A DNA stretch of 40,698 bases from Streptomyces cellulosae (GCF_000721105.1 NZ_JOEV01000057.1:1-40698), one strand, 5' to 3'. Numbered from the stretch's first letter, positions 7,876 through 16,496 are shown. A program made the numbers and translations. Notes: generated by a model not told the origin, from the sequence alone.

Positions 7876-9645
7876 ATGGCCTCGGTCACGTCCCTCAGCG
7901 CTTCCGTCCAGCAGCACCTCGCGACGGCTCTTACGGCTGCCCTGCCGGAGGCCGGTTCCGCCGACCCGCTGCTGCGCCGAAGCGACCGGGCCGACTACCA
8001 GGCCAACGGCATCCTGGCGCTGGCCAAGAAGGCCAAGGCGAACCCGCGGGAGCTGGCGGCACAGGTCGTCTCCCGGGTGGTCACCGGTGAGGTGATCGAG
8101 GACATCGAGGTCTCCGGACCCGGCTTCCTGAACATCACGCTCACCGACAAGGCGATCGTCGAGAACCTCGCCGCGCGGTACGCGGACGCCGACCGCCTCG
8201 GCGTGCCCTTCGCCGAGAACCCCGGTACGACGGTCGTCGACTACGCCCAGCCGAACGTGGCGAAGGAGATGCACGTCGGTCACCTGCGGTCCGCGGTGAT
8301 CGGCGACGCGGTCGTCCAACTGCTGGAGTTCACCGGCGAGAGCGTCGTACGGCGCCACCACATCGGCGACTGGGGCACCCAGTTCGGCATGCTCATCCAG
8401 TACCTGGACGAGCACCCGCACGAGCTGGACCACAAGAACTCCCGGGTGAGCGGCGAGGAGGCGATGTCCAACCTCGACCGCCTCTACAAGACCGCGCGCA
8501 GGCTCTTCGACTCCGACGAGGAGTTCAAGACGCGGGCCCGGCGCCGGGTGGTCGACCTCCAGGCGGGCGACCCGCACACGCTCGCCACCTGGCAGAAGTT
8601 CGTCGACGAGTCGAAGATCTACTTCTTCTCCGTCTTCGAGAAGCTGGACATGGAGGTCCGGGACCCGGACATCGTCGGCGAGTCCGGTTACAACGACATG
8701 CTCGCGGAGACCTGCCGCCTCCTGGAGGAGTCGGGCGTGGCGGTCCGCTCCGAGGGCGCCCTGTGCGTGTTCTTCGACGACGTGAAGGGCCCGGACGGCA
8801 ACCCGACCCCGCTGATCGTCCAGAAGTCCGACGGCGGCTACGGCTACGCGGCCACCGACCTGTCCGCGATCCGCGACCGCGTGTTCAACCTCAAGGCGAA
8901 CACGCTGGTGTACGTGGTCGACGCCCGGCAGTCGCTGCACTTCCGGATGGTGTTCGAGACCGCGCGCCGGGCCGGCTGGCTGGGCGACGACGTCACGGCG
9001 CACCAGTTGGCGTTCGGCACCGTGCTCGGCAAGGACGGCAAGCCGTTCAAGACGCGTGAGGGCGGGACGGTGAAGCTGGAGGACCTCCTCGACGAGGCCG
9101 TCCAGCGGGCCACGGCCGTGGTCCGGGAGAAGGCCGGGAAGGTGGGCCTGACGGAGCAGGAGATCGAGGAGAACGGCCGGTACGTCGGCGTGGGCGCGGT
9201 GAAGTACGCCGACCTGTCCACGTCCGCCGTGCGGGACTACAAGTTCGACCTGGACCAGATGGTCTCGCTGAACGGCGACACGTCCGTGTACCTCCAGTAC
9301 GCGTACGCCCGTATCCAGTCCATCCTGCGCAAGGCCGGCGAGGCCCGTCCGGCCGCCCACCCGGAGCTGGCACTCGCGCCCGCCGAGCGGATGTTGGGCC
9401 TGCACCTGGACCAGTTCGGCGAGACGGTCCTGGAGGTCGCGGCGGCCTACGAGCCGCACAAGCTGGCGTCGTACCTGTACCAGCTGGCCTCGCTGCTGAC
9501 GACGTTCTACGACCAGTGCCAGGTGCTGTCCCCCGACAACCCGCCCGAGGTCGTCGAGAACCGTCTGTTCCTGGTCGACCTCACGGCCCGCACCCTCCAC
9601 CGGGGCATGGGCCTGCTGGGGATCCGGACGCCCGAGCGGCTCTGA
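7876..9645 (+). CDS. argS: Arginyl-tRNA synthetase
   Basis: A 589-residue class I synthetase that charges tRNA-Arg. It has an N-terminal ArgRS-specific domain, the HIGH motif as HVGH in [10 protein letters not shown], a conserved DWGTQFG after it, and a C-terminal anticodon-binding (DALR) domain with [13 protein letters not shown] and ending IRTPERL. The KMSK region is the relaxed [10 protein letters not shown] form, common in ArgRS. ATG 7876 (MASVTSLS) fits the family start. GAGGAG at 7855-7860 is somewhat far, so a start inside the preceding 60 bp cannot be excluded. Followed by a strong hairpin. Divergent from lysS. Confidence 0.96.
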   Translation: MASVTSLSASVQQHLATALTAALPEAGSADPLLRRSDRADYQANGILALAKKAKANPRELAAQVVSRVVTGEVIEDIEVSGPGFLNITLTDKAIVENLAARYADADRLGVPFAENPGTTVVDYAQPNVAKEMHVGHLRSAVIGDAVVQLLEFTGESVVRRHHIGDWGTQFGMLIQYLDEHPHELDHKNSRVSGEEAMSNLDRLYKTARRLFDSDEEFKTRARRRVVDLQAGDPHTLATWQKFVDESKIYFFSVFEKLDMEVRDPDIVGESGYNDMLAETCRLLEESGVAVRSEGALCVFFDDVKGPDGNPTPLIVQKSDGGYGYAATDLSAIRDRVFNLKANTLVYVVDARQSLHFRMVFETARRAGWLGDDVTAHQLAFGTVLGKDGKPFKTREGGTVKLEDLLDEAVQRATAVVREKAGKVGLTEQEIEENGRYVGVGAVKYADLSTSAVRDYKFDLDQMVSLNGDTSVYLQYAYARIQSILRKAGEARPAAHPELALAPAERMLGLHLDQFGETVLEVAAAYEPHKLASYLYQLASLLTTFYDQCQVLSPDNPPEVVENRLFLVDLTARTLHRGMGLLGIRTPERL

Positions 9646-9668
9646 CCGGTACGGCGGACACAGCGGTA

Positions 9669-9707
9669 CGGCGCCCCGCACGGACTCGCGTTCCGTGCGG
9701 GGCGCCG
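9669..9707. terminator. Terminator hairpin after argS
   Basis: A 16-bp perfect stem (arms 9669-9684 and 9692-9707, 7-nt loop) begins 23 bp past the argS stop. It lies between the convergent argS and the peptidoglycan-binding protein gene. Confidence 0.85.
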
Positions 9708-9752
9708 CCGCGTGAGGCCGCGTGCCGCGTGAGGCCGCGTGCCGCGTGAGGC
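9707..9752. repeat. 17-bp tandem repeat, 2.7 copies
   Basis: GCCGCGTGAGGCCGCGT at 9707-9723 and 9724-9740, with a partial third copy at 9741-9752, fills the space between the terminator and the next stop codon. Confidence 0.85.
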
Positions 9753-9755
9753 AGG

Positions 9756-10199
9756 TCAGGCGACGGCGAACCGCTTGAACGCGGCCTTGGTGCCCGATCC
9801 GGCTATGCCGTCGATGGCGCCGGTGTAGCCAAAGCTCCTCTTGAGCACGCGCTGCAGCGCCTTGATGGTGTTGGGGCCGACGATTCCGTCGATCGAGTCG
9901 TTGTAGTCCCCTGCCCCGCGCAGGTAGCGCTGCATCGCCTTCCAGCTGTTGGTGCCCAGCTGCCCGTCGATGTCGTCCCTGTACTCCCAGTAGGTACGCA
10001 GCCAGGTCTGGAGCTCCTTGGCCTCCGCGGAGGTCAGGCCCAGGTTGTTCACCGCGGCGGCGACGGCCGGCTGGGCGCTCACCGCCGACTGCGTGGCCGA
10101 CGCCGAGTCCGCGAAGGCGGCCCCCGCACCCGCCAGACCCCCCGCGGCGATCCCGACGGCGGCGGTGACGCTGACGATCGTCCTCGTCAGAGCTCGCAT
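9756..10199 (-). CDS. Secreted peptidoglycan-binding-domain protein
   Basis: A 147-residue exported protein. The Sec signal peptide (MRALTRTIVSV..., Ala/Gly-rich core) probably ends at AFA/DS after residue 30. The mature part carries two tandem PG-binding-1-like units: DIDGQLGTNSWKAMQRYL and SIDGIVGPNTIKALQRVL, plus a third partial AIDGIAGSGTKAAFKRF. Each has the DGxxGxxTxxAxxxF pattern. No catalytic domain is present, so it should bind wall polymer only. The ATG has a strong GGAGGGG. It is divergent from the XRE/transmembrane protein at 10549, whose outer domain is the same type. That is suggestive of a shared wall-related function. Confidence 0.87.
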   Translation of the reverse strand: MRALTRTIVSVTAAVGIAAGGLAGAGAAFADSASATQSAVSAQPAVAAAVNNLGLTSAEAKELQTWLRTYWEYRDDIDGQLGTNSWKAMQRYLRGAGDYNDSIDGIVGPNTIKALQRVLKRSFGYTGAIDGIAGSGTKAAFKRFAVA

Positions 10200-10548
10200 A
10201 AATTCCCCTCCGATGGTTCCGGTGCCTCCGTGCCCCGAGTGGGCCGGTGCTTCCGTGAGGCCGGCCGTGCCGGTCGGCTCGGCAATCAGATTGCGTGCCG
10301 GACGGCGGGCCCCGCCACGACCGCCGGGAAAGTGAGGTCATCGTGGGACGTCCCACCCGCTGACCTGCGAGGACACCGTCTCCAGGGACGACCCCGCGGG
10401 ACGCTTCCCGCGCCCGCGCCGCAGGCGACGGTGGCCGGTTCGGCAGGGAGACGGGAACCGATGTATGGGGCACGTCGTGAAAGGTGATGCAGAATGCGCG
10501 GGAAGTGTGGACCACTGACCACGGTTCGCACACGCGAGTGGGGGAAAC
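10200..10548. other. Divergent intergenic region (349 bp)
   Basis: Separates the secreted peptidoglycan-binding gene (minus) from the XRE/transmembrane gene (plus) and should hold both promoters. It contains the palindrome at 10343-10356 with flanking half-sites. I see no convincing coding region or RNA gene in it. Confidence 0.6.
10335..10366. promoter_or_regulatory. Nested inverted repeats, candidate operator
   Basis: GTGGGACGTCCCAC (10343-10356) is a perfect 14-bp palindrome. It is bracketed by AGGTCA (10335-10340) and TGACCT (10361-10366), a second inverted pair. It sits mid-way between two divergent genes, the place expected for a shared regulator site, possibly for the adjacent XRE protein. 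No experimental support is known to me. Confidence 0.45.
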
Positions 10549-11358
10549 ATGTCGCGTTGGAAAGCGCTGCCCGCAGAACTGGATCCCCGGCTGCGGCAGT
10601 TGGTGGTGCGCTTACGCCGGCTGAAGGACCACAGCGGGCTGAGCCTGCGGCAGGTGGCGGCGAAGACGGGCTACAGCGCGTCGTCGTGGGAGCGCTATCT
10701 GGGCGGCCGGTCGCTGCCGCCCCGGGAGGCCGTCGAGGCGATGGCCCGGATCGCCGGCGACGACCCGACCCGGCTCCTCGCACTGCACGAGGTCGCCGCC
10801 GAAGCCTGGGCGAACGGCCGCTCGGGCACACCGGCACCGCGCGAGGCACCGAAGACGCCGGAGACACTCGAGGCAACCAAGGCCGACGTCACGTCGTACC
10901 CGGGACAGACGACCGACCCGAACGAGGAGACGGGCCACGGCCGTTCCCTGCGGATCGCTCTCGTCGCGGGCACCGTGGCACTGGTGCTGGCTCTCTCCTC
11001 GGCCGTGCTCCTGGTCGTACGGCTCTCGGACGGCGCAGGCGCGGCATCGGCGGCCCCGCTCTCCCCGTCCGCGTCGCCGTCGGGGCCGCGTGTGTACGAG
11101 TGCGCGGCGCGCCGGACCGACGGCCGCTGGTATGCGGGCAACAGCCGTACCCGGGACACCGTCCTGGCGGAGGGCCTCGCCGGACCGGACGTGGCCGAGG
11201 CGCAGTGCCTGCTGCGCAGGGCGGGCTTCTCCCCGGGGGCCGTCGACGGGATCTACGGTCCGCACACCAGACAGGCGGTCGAGCAACTGCAGAAACGGGC
11301 GGGTCTCGTCGTGGACGGCGTGGTCGGCCCGCACACCTGGGGAGCACTACGGCGATGA
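10549..11358 (+). CDS. XRE-HTH / transmembrane / peptidoglycan-binding protein
   Basis: A 269-residue predicted one-component membrane regulator. Residues 17-70 form an XRE-type helix-turn-helix (LSLRQVAAKTGYSASSWERYL). One membrane helix spans about 135-157 (IALVAGTVALVLALS). An outer PG-binding-1 domain at about 213-268 carries AVDGIYGPHTRQAVEQLQ and VVDGVVGPHTW. The inferred topology is a cytoplasmic DNA-binding domain with an outer wall-binding domain, so it might transmit wall state to transcription directly. The start has GGGGGAA just upstream. The stop overlaps the next gene's ATG (ATGA), so the two are coupled. The target is unknown; the divergent promoter region is the first candidate. 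Confidence 0.88.
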   Translation: MSRWKALPAELDPRLRQLVVRLRRLKDHSGLSLRQVAAKTGYSASSWERYLGGRSLPPREAVEAMARIAGDDPTRLLALHEVAAEAWANGRSGTPAPREAPKTPETLEATKADVTSYPGQTTDPNEETGHGRSLRIALVAGTVALVLALSSAVLLVVRLSDGAGAASAAPLSPSASPSGPRVYECAARRTDGRWYAGNSRTRDTVLAEGLAGPDVAEAQCLLRRAGFSPGAVDGIYGPHTRQAVEQLQKRAGLVVDGVVGPHTWGALRR

Positions 11359-12275
11359 CGCGGACGACGAAGTCACCGGAAGGCGCACGCCTGGCCGCGG
11401 CGCTGCGGGACCTGCGGACACGCACCGGCCTGAGCATGATGGGCCTGGCGCACCGGACGGCGTTCAGCAAGTCGTCCTGGGAGCGCTACCTGAACGGCAA
11501 GACGCTGCCCCCACGCGAAGCGGTACGGGAACTGTGCCGGCTCGCCCGCGAACCGGAGGGCCGCTGTCTGGCGCTGTGGGAGATCGCGGAGTCGGAGTGG
11601 AGCGGCCGCGCGGCCCAGGTGCCGCAACCGGCCCCGCCACCACAGCCGCAGCACACCCCGCCGAAGCCGGAACCGGGACCGGGACCGGAATCTGTCCCGG
11701 TCCCGGCCGAACCCCCCGCTCCCCCGGCGCGGGGCGTCGGGCACGCCGGTCACCGGGGTGCGACCGTGGCGGTGCTCGCGACGGTGTGCGCCGTGGTCGT
11801 CGGCGGAGTAACGGTGGCCCTCCTCCTGCTGCCGGGCATGGGCACGGCACGCCCGTCCCCCGCGACGTCCCTGTCCGCCGTCGTGGCCCGCTGCAGGGGA
11901 ACGGCGTGCGAGGGCAGGAGCCCGATGGACATGAACTGCGGGGCCGGGCCGCAGACCCTGGCGTCGTACCGCACCACATCGGGGGCGATGCTGGAACTGC
12001 GCCACAGCGAGGCGTGCGGGAGCAGTTGGGCCCGGATGTGGGACACCCACATCGGCGACCGCCTCCAGATGACCGTGGCGGGCGGCCACCCGCGTTCCGC
12101 CGAGGTCGCGAACGCCGTGGACGCGGCGGCGTACGTCTACACGCCGATGAGCGCCACCCGCTCCGGCACGCTCGTACGAGCCTGCTTCCAGCCGGCGAAG
12201 GGCGACACACCGGAGTGCTTCGAGGGCCGCGTCCGCGAGGGGCGGGCCGGCGCCGTTGTCAGTGCCACCCCCTAA
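11355..12275 (+). CDS. XRE-HTH / transmembrane / DUF2690 protein
   Basis: A 306-residue paralogue of the preceding gene. The N-terminal XRE domain (about 10-65) shares the recognition-helix stretch SSWERYLxGxxLPPREAV with it, so the pair may read similar DNA sites. A Pro/Glu-rich linker (88-128) leads to one membrane helix (about 135-159). The outer domain (180-285) has the cysteine-rich DUF2690 pattern: CRGTACEG, MNCG, TLASY, LRHSEACGSSWARM. Cys180, 185, 195 and 221 may form disulfides outside the cell. The start overlaps the upstream stop by 4 bp. It is probably a membrane-tethered regulator, but no function has been established for DUF2690. Confidence 0.87.
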   Translation: MTRTTKSPEGARLAAALRDLRTRTGLSMMGLAHRTAFSKSSWERYLNGKTLPPREAVRELCRLAREPEGRCLALWEIAESEWSGRAAQVPQPAPPPQPQHTPPKPEPGPGPESVPVPAEPPAPPARGVGHAGHRGATVAVLATVCAVVVGGVTVALLLLPGMGTARPSPATSLSAVVARCRGTACEGRSPMDMNCGAGPQTLASYRTTSGAMLELRHSEACGSSWARMWDTHIGDRLQMTVAGGHPRSAEVANAVDAAAYVYTPMSATRSGTLVRACFQPAKGDTPECFEGRVREGRAGAVVSATP

Positions 12276-12285
12276 AGTCACCGGC

Positions 12286-13095
12286 ATGGCGACACTTCCG
12301 AACCCGCTGCCGAAGCTGGCGGCCGACCCGAGCGGCCGCTGCCTCGGACTCGAGCTCCCGCCCGGGACACTGATCGACGCGACCGACGAGGGCCCGTGGC
12401 ACGAGCCACTGCTGTGGTGCGCGGACGAGCGGGCGGTCCCAGGCGGCTGGGCCGCGCTGGAGCCGGCCCGGCGGACGGTGGGCCTGCTCCCCCTCGTCGT
12501 GGAGGTCGGCGACGGCCACGGCGGCCCGCGGGACTGGCAGTTGGCGCCGGCGGAGGTTTCGTACCCCGGTGATCACGACCCCGAGGAGGTCATGGCCGAC
12601 CACTGGGCCGCATACGCGACGGCGGACGCGGCGCCCTGGCCCGGCCTGGCCCCCGAGGCATCCCCCGTCGCCACCGCCGTCCCCGCTGTCGATCCGGACT
12701 CCGTGGCATCCGGCGTCGCGAGCTCCCTCCTCGCGGGCGGAGGACCGCTCAAGGAGCCCCGCCCCGCCCTCGTCTTCGCCCGCCGCAGCGCCGACATCCC
12801 GGCCGCGATCGGCTGGACGGGCCCGGCCAACCACGAAACCGACGTGGCCCGCCTGTGCGCGGTACTGCGTTCCTGGGAGGACCGCTTCGGCATACGGGTC
12901 GTGGCGCTCGGCTTCGACCACCTGCTGGTGTCCGTCGCGTTCCCGCCCACGACCCTCGCCGAAGCGGAGGCCGTCGCCGCCGAGCACGTCGCGTTCTGCC
13001 CGGACAACCTGCGGCAGGACGGCGACACCACGCTGCGCGGCTACGCCGAGCGCCGGCTCCTCGACCAGCCCACGTGGCACTTCTGGTGGGACTGA
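12286..13095 (+). CDS. DUF4253-domain protein
   Basis: A 269-residue soluble protein with no signal peptide or membrane helix. The C-terminal half shows the DUF4253 pattern: ALVFARRSADIPAAIGW, VLRSWEDRFGIRVVALGFD, AEHVAFCPDN and the ending YAERRLLDQPTWHFWWD. Biochemical role unknown; DUF4253 proteins are widespread in actinomycetes and sometimes sit near toxin-immunity loci. ATG 12286 follows the XRE/DUF2690 stop by 10 bp, so it could be the third gene of that transcript, although no strong ribosome site is visible. Convergent with the N-acetyltransferase gene, 6 bp away. Confidence 0.83.
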   Translation: MATLPNPLPKLAADPSGRCLGLELPPGTLIDATDEGPWHEPLLWCADERAVPGGWAALEPARRTVGLLPLVVEVGDGHGGPRDWQLAPAEVSYPGDHDPEEVMADHWAAYATADAAPWPGLAPEASPVATAVPAVDPDSVASGVASSLLAGGGPLKEPRPALVFARRSADIPAAIGWTGPANHETDVARLCAVLRSWEDRFGIRVVALGFDHLLVSVAFPPTTLAEAEAVAAEHVAFCPDNLRQDGDTTLRGYAERRLLDQPTWHFWWD

Positions 13096-13101
13096 CCGGC
13101 G

Positions 13102-13716
13102 TCAGCCCAGCAGCACCGTCCCCTCCGGAGCCGCGATGCCGAACTCCTCGTCCAGGAGCCGGCGCGCCTCCGCCTCGCCGGTCACCTCCCGCTTGCGCAC
13201 CGAGCCGTCGGCCGGCGTCTCGGTGAGGAGACTGCCGTGCAGCAGGAGATGGCGTTCGGAGCTGACGCTCTGGACGTAGAGCCGCTGGGTGAACGGGGAC
13301 CGCGGGTTCGTCGCGATGTGCCAGTTGATGACGTCGAAGTCGGGCGTCTCGAACGGCTCCAGCGTGAACGCGTACTGGTTCTCCCAGCCGCCCTCGGCGT
13401 ACGCCTGGAGCACCCACAGTTCCAGCGGCCCCCGGTGCGGCAGGTGCGCCAGCCGGTGCCGCCGCCCCGCGTCCTGGAACTCGACACCGGCTGTCAGCGG
13501 CACCGCCTCCAGCAGTGCCCCGAGGGCTCCGAAGCCGACGTCGGCCAGATACGGCCCGGGCTCGCCGGGCACGTCGACGAGCAGGGCCATGTGCGTGCGC
13601 GGACGGCTCTCGACGCGGTCCGCGCCCACGACGACCCGGGCGGCCAGCCGGGTCGGCCGGAAGCCCGGGGCCTCCAGCGCGAGCGAGAACAGCGTGTTGT
13701 GCTCGTAGCCGCTCAC
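13102..13716 (-). pseudogene. Arylamine N-acetyltransferase remnant, N-terminus and catalytic Cys missing
   Basis: The 204-residue open frame aligns with the NAT family from the active-site loop onward. EHNTLFSLAL matches the segment right after the catalytic cysteine. The later triad members are present: His42 in RTHMALLV and Asp59 in YLADVGFG. The C-terminal domain (FDVINWHIATNPRSPF) is also present. However, the approximately 65 N-terminal residues of NAT are absent, and the usual (R)GGYCxEHN reads GVSGYEHN here, so Cys is replaced by Gly. The frame starts at GTG 13716, 16 bp after the methyltransferase stop. It should be unable to acetylate by the known mechanism. It is either a decayed gene or a repurposed fold. 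The intact reading frame over 600 bp argues that decay is recent or that some function remains. Confidence 0.75.
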
Positions 13717-13732
13717 GCCCCCGTCCGAGGCC

Positions 13733-14635
13733 TCACGCCTTCTTCCCCACCGCCGCGTACACGTTGATGTCCGCGTCCGTGACGTCGTTGATGTCGGCGT
13801 ACCGGACCTTCTCGATGGCGTCGAGGGTGGCCAGGTAGGCGGCCTCCGGCTGCGCGGGCACGGGGGCCGCGTTGTCCGCCCGCCAGTGATGGGCCGGGAC
13901 GACACCTGGCTCGGCGAGTTCCAGGGAGTTCTCGGTGAAGAACCGCTCGACCTCGGCCCGGGACCGCAGCACGAAGGTGAACCCGCGCTCGGTGTAGGTC
14001 CGCTGGACCGCGCGGATGTTCTCGGGGTTGAGGTCCTCGGTCAGATGGCTGAGCACGAGCCGGCTGCCGGAGGGCAGCGCGTCGAGGAGGCCGCGCACGA
14101 TCGGGTACGCCTCCTCGTCCTCGACGAAGTGCAGGATCGCGACCAGGCACAGCGCCACGGGCTGGTCGAAGTCCAGCGTCTTCGCGGCCTGTTCGAGGAT
14201 ATGAGCGGGGTCCTTGAAGTCGGCGTCGATGTAGTCCGTACGCCCCTCGGGCCCGCTGGTGAGCAGGGCGCGCGCGTGGGCGAGCACGACGGGGTCGTTG
14301 TCGACGTAGACCACGCGCGCGTCCGGGGCGGTGCGCTGGGCGATCTGGTGGACGTTCTCCGCGGTGGGCAGCCCGGTGCCGATGTCCAGGAACTGCCGGA
14401 TCCCGTCCTCCTGGGTCAGCCGATTCACGGCCCTGCGCAGGAAGTCACGGTTGTGCCGTACGTCGAGATAGCCGCGCGGATTGGCGGCGAGCGCGGCGGC
14501 GGCCGCGTCCCGGTCGACGGGGTAGTTGTCCTTGCCGCCGAGGAAGACGTCGTAGACGCGGGCCGGGTGCGCCTTGGTGGTGTCGATCCTCCTTCTCAGC
14601 TCGGCGGGATCTTGGCTGAGGGCGTCACCGGACAT
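13733..14635 (-). CDS. DUF574 SAM-dependent methyltransferase
   Basis: A 300-residue protein of the actinobacterial S-adenosylmethionine methyltransferase family once called DUF574. Family marks are PARVYDVFLGGKDNY at 24-38, NRDFLRRAV, the SAM-binding FLDIGTGLPTAENVH, VYVDNDPVVLAHARALL, and LSHLTED. Substrate unknown; Streptomyces carry many copies. ATG has GGAG 6 bp upstream. Two GGACAAG repeats lie about 25-40 bp upstream of the start. The NAT remnant follows in the same direction 16 bp later, so the two may share a transcript. Confidence 0.92.
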   Translation of the reverse strand: MSGDALSQDPAELRRRIDTTKAHPARVYDVFLGGKDNYPVDRDAAAAALAANPRGYLDVRHNRDFLRRAVNRLTQEDGIRQFLDIGTGLPTAENVHQIAQRTAPDARVVYVDNDPVVLAHARALLTSGPEGRTDYIDADFKDPAHILEQAAKTLDFDQPVALCLVAILHFVEDEEAYPIVRGLLDALPSGSRLVLSHLTEDLNPENIRAVQRTYTERGFTFVLRSRAEVERFFTENSLELAEPGVVPAHHWRADNAAPVPAQPEAAYLATLDAIEKVRYADINDVTDADINVYAAVGKKA

Positions 14636-14926
14636 CGGCGTCTCCAGTCATTCAACGGACAAGAAAGGACAAGCAGTGGCAACAACCTAACTCTCAGGGC
14701 CACTTGATGGTGCCCGGAGCCCGTCCGCACCGTCCCGCATCCCGCGCCGCCCATCCGGGACACGGCATCCCCGCAGGTCACCGCCCGTCCCACCGAGCCG
14801 GCGTCCCGAATCCCCCGCCACCACTGGCATCCGGGACACCTCACCCCACAGGCTGTGGATCAATCCGACGCCCCGGCGACTTCCCCGACGCACGCCCACC
14901 CCCGCCCCCGCCCCCGGAGAGAGCTC
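14636..14926. other. Intergenic region with repeated CATCCGGGACAC motifs
   Basis: Between the methyltransferase and the small lipoprotein. CATCCGGGACAC occurs exactly at 14752-14763 and 14828-14839. The second copy is next to the inverted-repeat site at 14815-14828. The stretch 14809-14845 aligns with 16608-16646 upstream of the paralogous lipoprotein. No coding region is supported. Confidence 0.6.
14815..14828. promoter_or_regulatory. Inverted-repeat site shared with 16616-16629 (copy 1)
   Basis: CCGCCACCACTGGC is the exact reverse complement of the site at 16616-16629. The arrangement is CCGCCA-N4-TGGC(GG). Both copies lie about 100 bp upstream of paralogous lipoprotein genes and flank the XRE/transmembrane gene between them. 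Candidate operator of that regulator (inference). Confidence 0.45.
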
Positions 14927-15160
14927 ATGCCCGCACACCCCACCCGTCTCAGGCTGCTCACCGCGACCACGGTGGCTTTGGCGGCACTCACGCTCACCGC
15001 GTGCGAGGACGGAGAGGGCCTGCGCGACGAAGGCCCGTCATCCACGACCCGGCCCTCCCCCCGGCCCTCCACCCCGCCCTCGACGCACCACACCGCCCCA
15101 CCCGCTACGACTCCTGCTCCGCCTGTTCCTCCTGCGACTTCACCGTCTGCCCGGCCTTGA
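14927..15160 (+). CDS. Small lipoprotein, short paralogue of the DUF4232 lipoprotein
   Basis: A 77-residue protein with a twin resemblance to the gene at 16733. The pattern RLRLLTATTVALAALTLTAC-EDG parallels [23 protein letters not shown] there. Lipobox LTAC with Cys26. After the lipid anchor there is only a Thr/Pro/Ser-rich tail; the globular DUF4232-like domain of the paralogue is missing. The ATG follows GGAGAGAG. The last 56 bp overlap, in the opposite direction, the 3' end of the XRE gene. It may be a truncated duplicate kept as a short lipopeptide, or a decaying copy. Confidence 0.65.
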   Translation: MPAHPTRLRLLTATTVALAALTLTACEDGEGLRDEGPSSTTRPSPRPSTPPSTHHTAPPATTPAPPVPPATSPSARP

Positions 15161-16496
15161 CCCACGCGTCGCCGCCGAGCGGGAACTCGTAGGCCGGACG
15201 CCCGTTGTTGCCGCTCGTACGGAAGGGCCGGCCGCGGTCGTCGATCTGCAGCTTCCCGTGGCGCGAGCCGCTGGACCAGCTCACCTCCAGGACCCAGCTC
15301 ACGTCGTAGGCGGAGGCGTCGGCCCGGATGTAGAAGACCTCCGGATCCGCCTCGCTCACCTTGTACGGAAAGTCCCGGCTCCCCGCCTCCGGGACGACCG
15401 CCGGCCGCTGGGCGTCGAGGGCCACGGTGAACGAACGGGTCGGCACGTCCCCGCCGCAGCCGACCCCGGGATAGCCCATGGCGTAGTCGTTCCAGGCGAG
15501 CGGCGTCCCCCGGTCGACGGTCCGCACCTTCAGGCTGTCCACCACCACGGTCTGCGCACCGGCCCCCTGCAGGGTCAGCGTCAGGTACTGCTGCCCCGAC
15601 GACACGGCCCCCGTGCTCGCCGCCCAGGCCACCGCGTCCTGCTCCAGCGGCGGCGGAGGCACCGTGCCCGGCTCCCGGTCGATCAGATACCGCTGCAAAC
15701 AGGGACTCTCCCAGCTGTACGGCGCCACGGTGACGTTCAGCGGAACGGCCGCGTCGGCGTCGGCATCCCCGCCACGGCTCGGTGCGGTGGAGGCAGAACG
15801 GGAGGCGCCCGCCTGAGGGCCCCCACCCTTGCTCCTGCCGTCGCCCGTGTCCTTGCTTTCGCCCTTGCCCTTGCCCTTGCCCTTGTCCTTGTCGGTCGTC
15901 GAGGACGGTGAGGCGTGCGACGACGACGCGGAGACGCGTCCGCCGTCCGTACGCCCACTGCCGACGGACACGGCCCCGCCCGGCCGCCCGCCGTCGTCCC
16001 CGTCCGCCCCGCCGAAGGGCAGACTCATGGCCAGGGTCACGGCCCCGAGCACGGCGGCGAGGGAGACCCCGGCCACGAGAGCGACCCGCGTACGACGTCG
16101 GCCCGCGTACGACGGCTCATCGACAGTCAGCCCATCGAAGACCTCGTCCGGGGCAGATGCCCCTTCCTCAACGGCGCCTTCCGCAGGCGCCTCCCCACCG
16201 GAAGCCCCGGAAGCACCGGAAGCCCCGGAAGCACCCCCCTTGCGCCCCCGCAACGCATCCGCCCGCACCCACCGCCGATGCAGCTCGACGAGTTCCTCGG
16301 GAGCCGCCTTGCAGAGGCGGGCCAGGCGCTCGACGGGCGCGTAGTCGGTGGGGACGGCGTCCCCGTTGCAGTACCGGTGCAGGGTGGACGTACTCATGTG
16401 CAACCGCTTGGCGAGCACCCCGTAGCTCAGCCCGGAGCGGTCCTTGAGCTCACGCAGCAGCTCGGCGAACTCTTCCGCGGCGGCATCGTCGGACAC
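15105..16496 (-). CDS. XRE-HTH / transmembrane protein with unassigned outer domain
   Basis: A 463-residue predicted membrane regulator. Residues 9-63 are an XRE-type HTH (LSYGVLAKRLHMSTSTLHRYCNG). A low-complexity (GAS) linker and acidic stretch lead to one membrane helix (about 136-160). A Ser/Lys/Gly spacer with KGKGKGK repeats comes next, then a 200-residue outer domain starting near NVTVAPYSWESPCLQRYL and ending in a region rich in Glu/Gln. I do not recognise that domain; it contains WESPC and GVGCGG cysteines that could pair. GTG 16496 has GGGGAGGAA upstream. Lipoprotein paralogues flank it on both sides. It is a relative in plan, not in outer domain, of the two regulators at 10549 and 11355. 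Confidence 0.85.
   Translation of the reverse strand: MSDDAAAEEFAELLRELKDRSGLSYGVLAKRLHMSTSTLHRYCNGDAVPTDYAPVERLARLCKAAPEELVELHRRWVRADALRGRKGGASGASGASGASGGEAPAEGAVEEGASAPDEVFDGLTVDEPSYAGRRRTRVALVAGVSLAAVLGAVTLAMSLPFGGADGDDGGRPGGAVSVGSGRTDGGRVSASSSHASPSSTTDKDKGKGKGKGESKDTGDGRSKGGGPQAGASRSASTAPSRGGDADADAAVPLNVTVAPYSWESPCLQRYLIDREPGTVPPPPLEQDAVAWAASTGAVSSGQQYLTLTLQGAGAQTVVVDSLKVRTVDRGTPLAWNDYAMGYPGVGCGGDVPTRSFTVALDAQRPAVVPEAGSRDFPYKVSEADPEVFYIRADASAYDVSWVLEVSWSSGSRHGKLQIDDRGRPFRTSGNNGRPAYEFPLGGDAWVKAGQTVKSQEEQAEQES
15862..15885. repeat. Four CCCTTG hexamers inside the XRE gene
   Basis: Perfect 6-bp tandem repeat encoding alternating Lys-Gly in the outer linker. Such runs can change copy number without a frameshift. 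Confidence 0.85.
16201..16236. repeat. Four 9-bp units inside the XRE gene
   Basis: gaagccccg / gaagcaccg alternate over 36 bp and encode the Gly-Ala-Ser repeats of the cytoplasmic linker. Confidence 0.8.

Noticed and set aside
7588..10533. A 981-codon minus-strand open frame across argS
   Set aside because: Antisense shadow of argS and the peptidoglycan-binding gene; no domain is recognisable in it.
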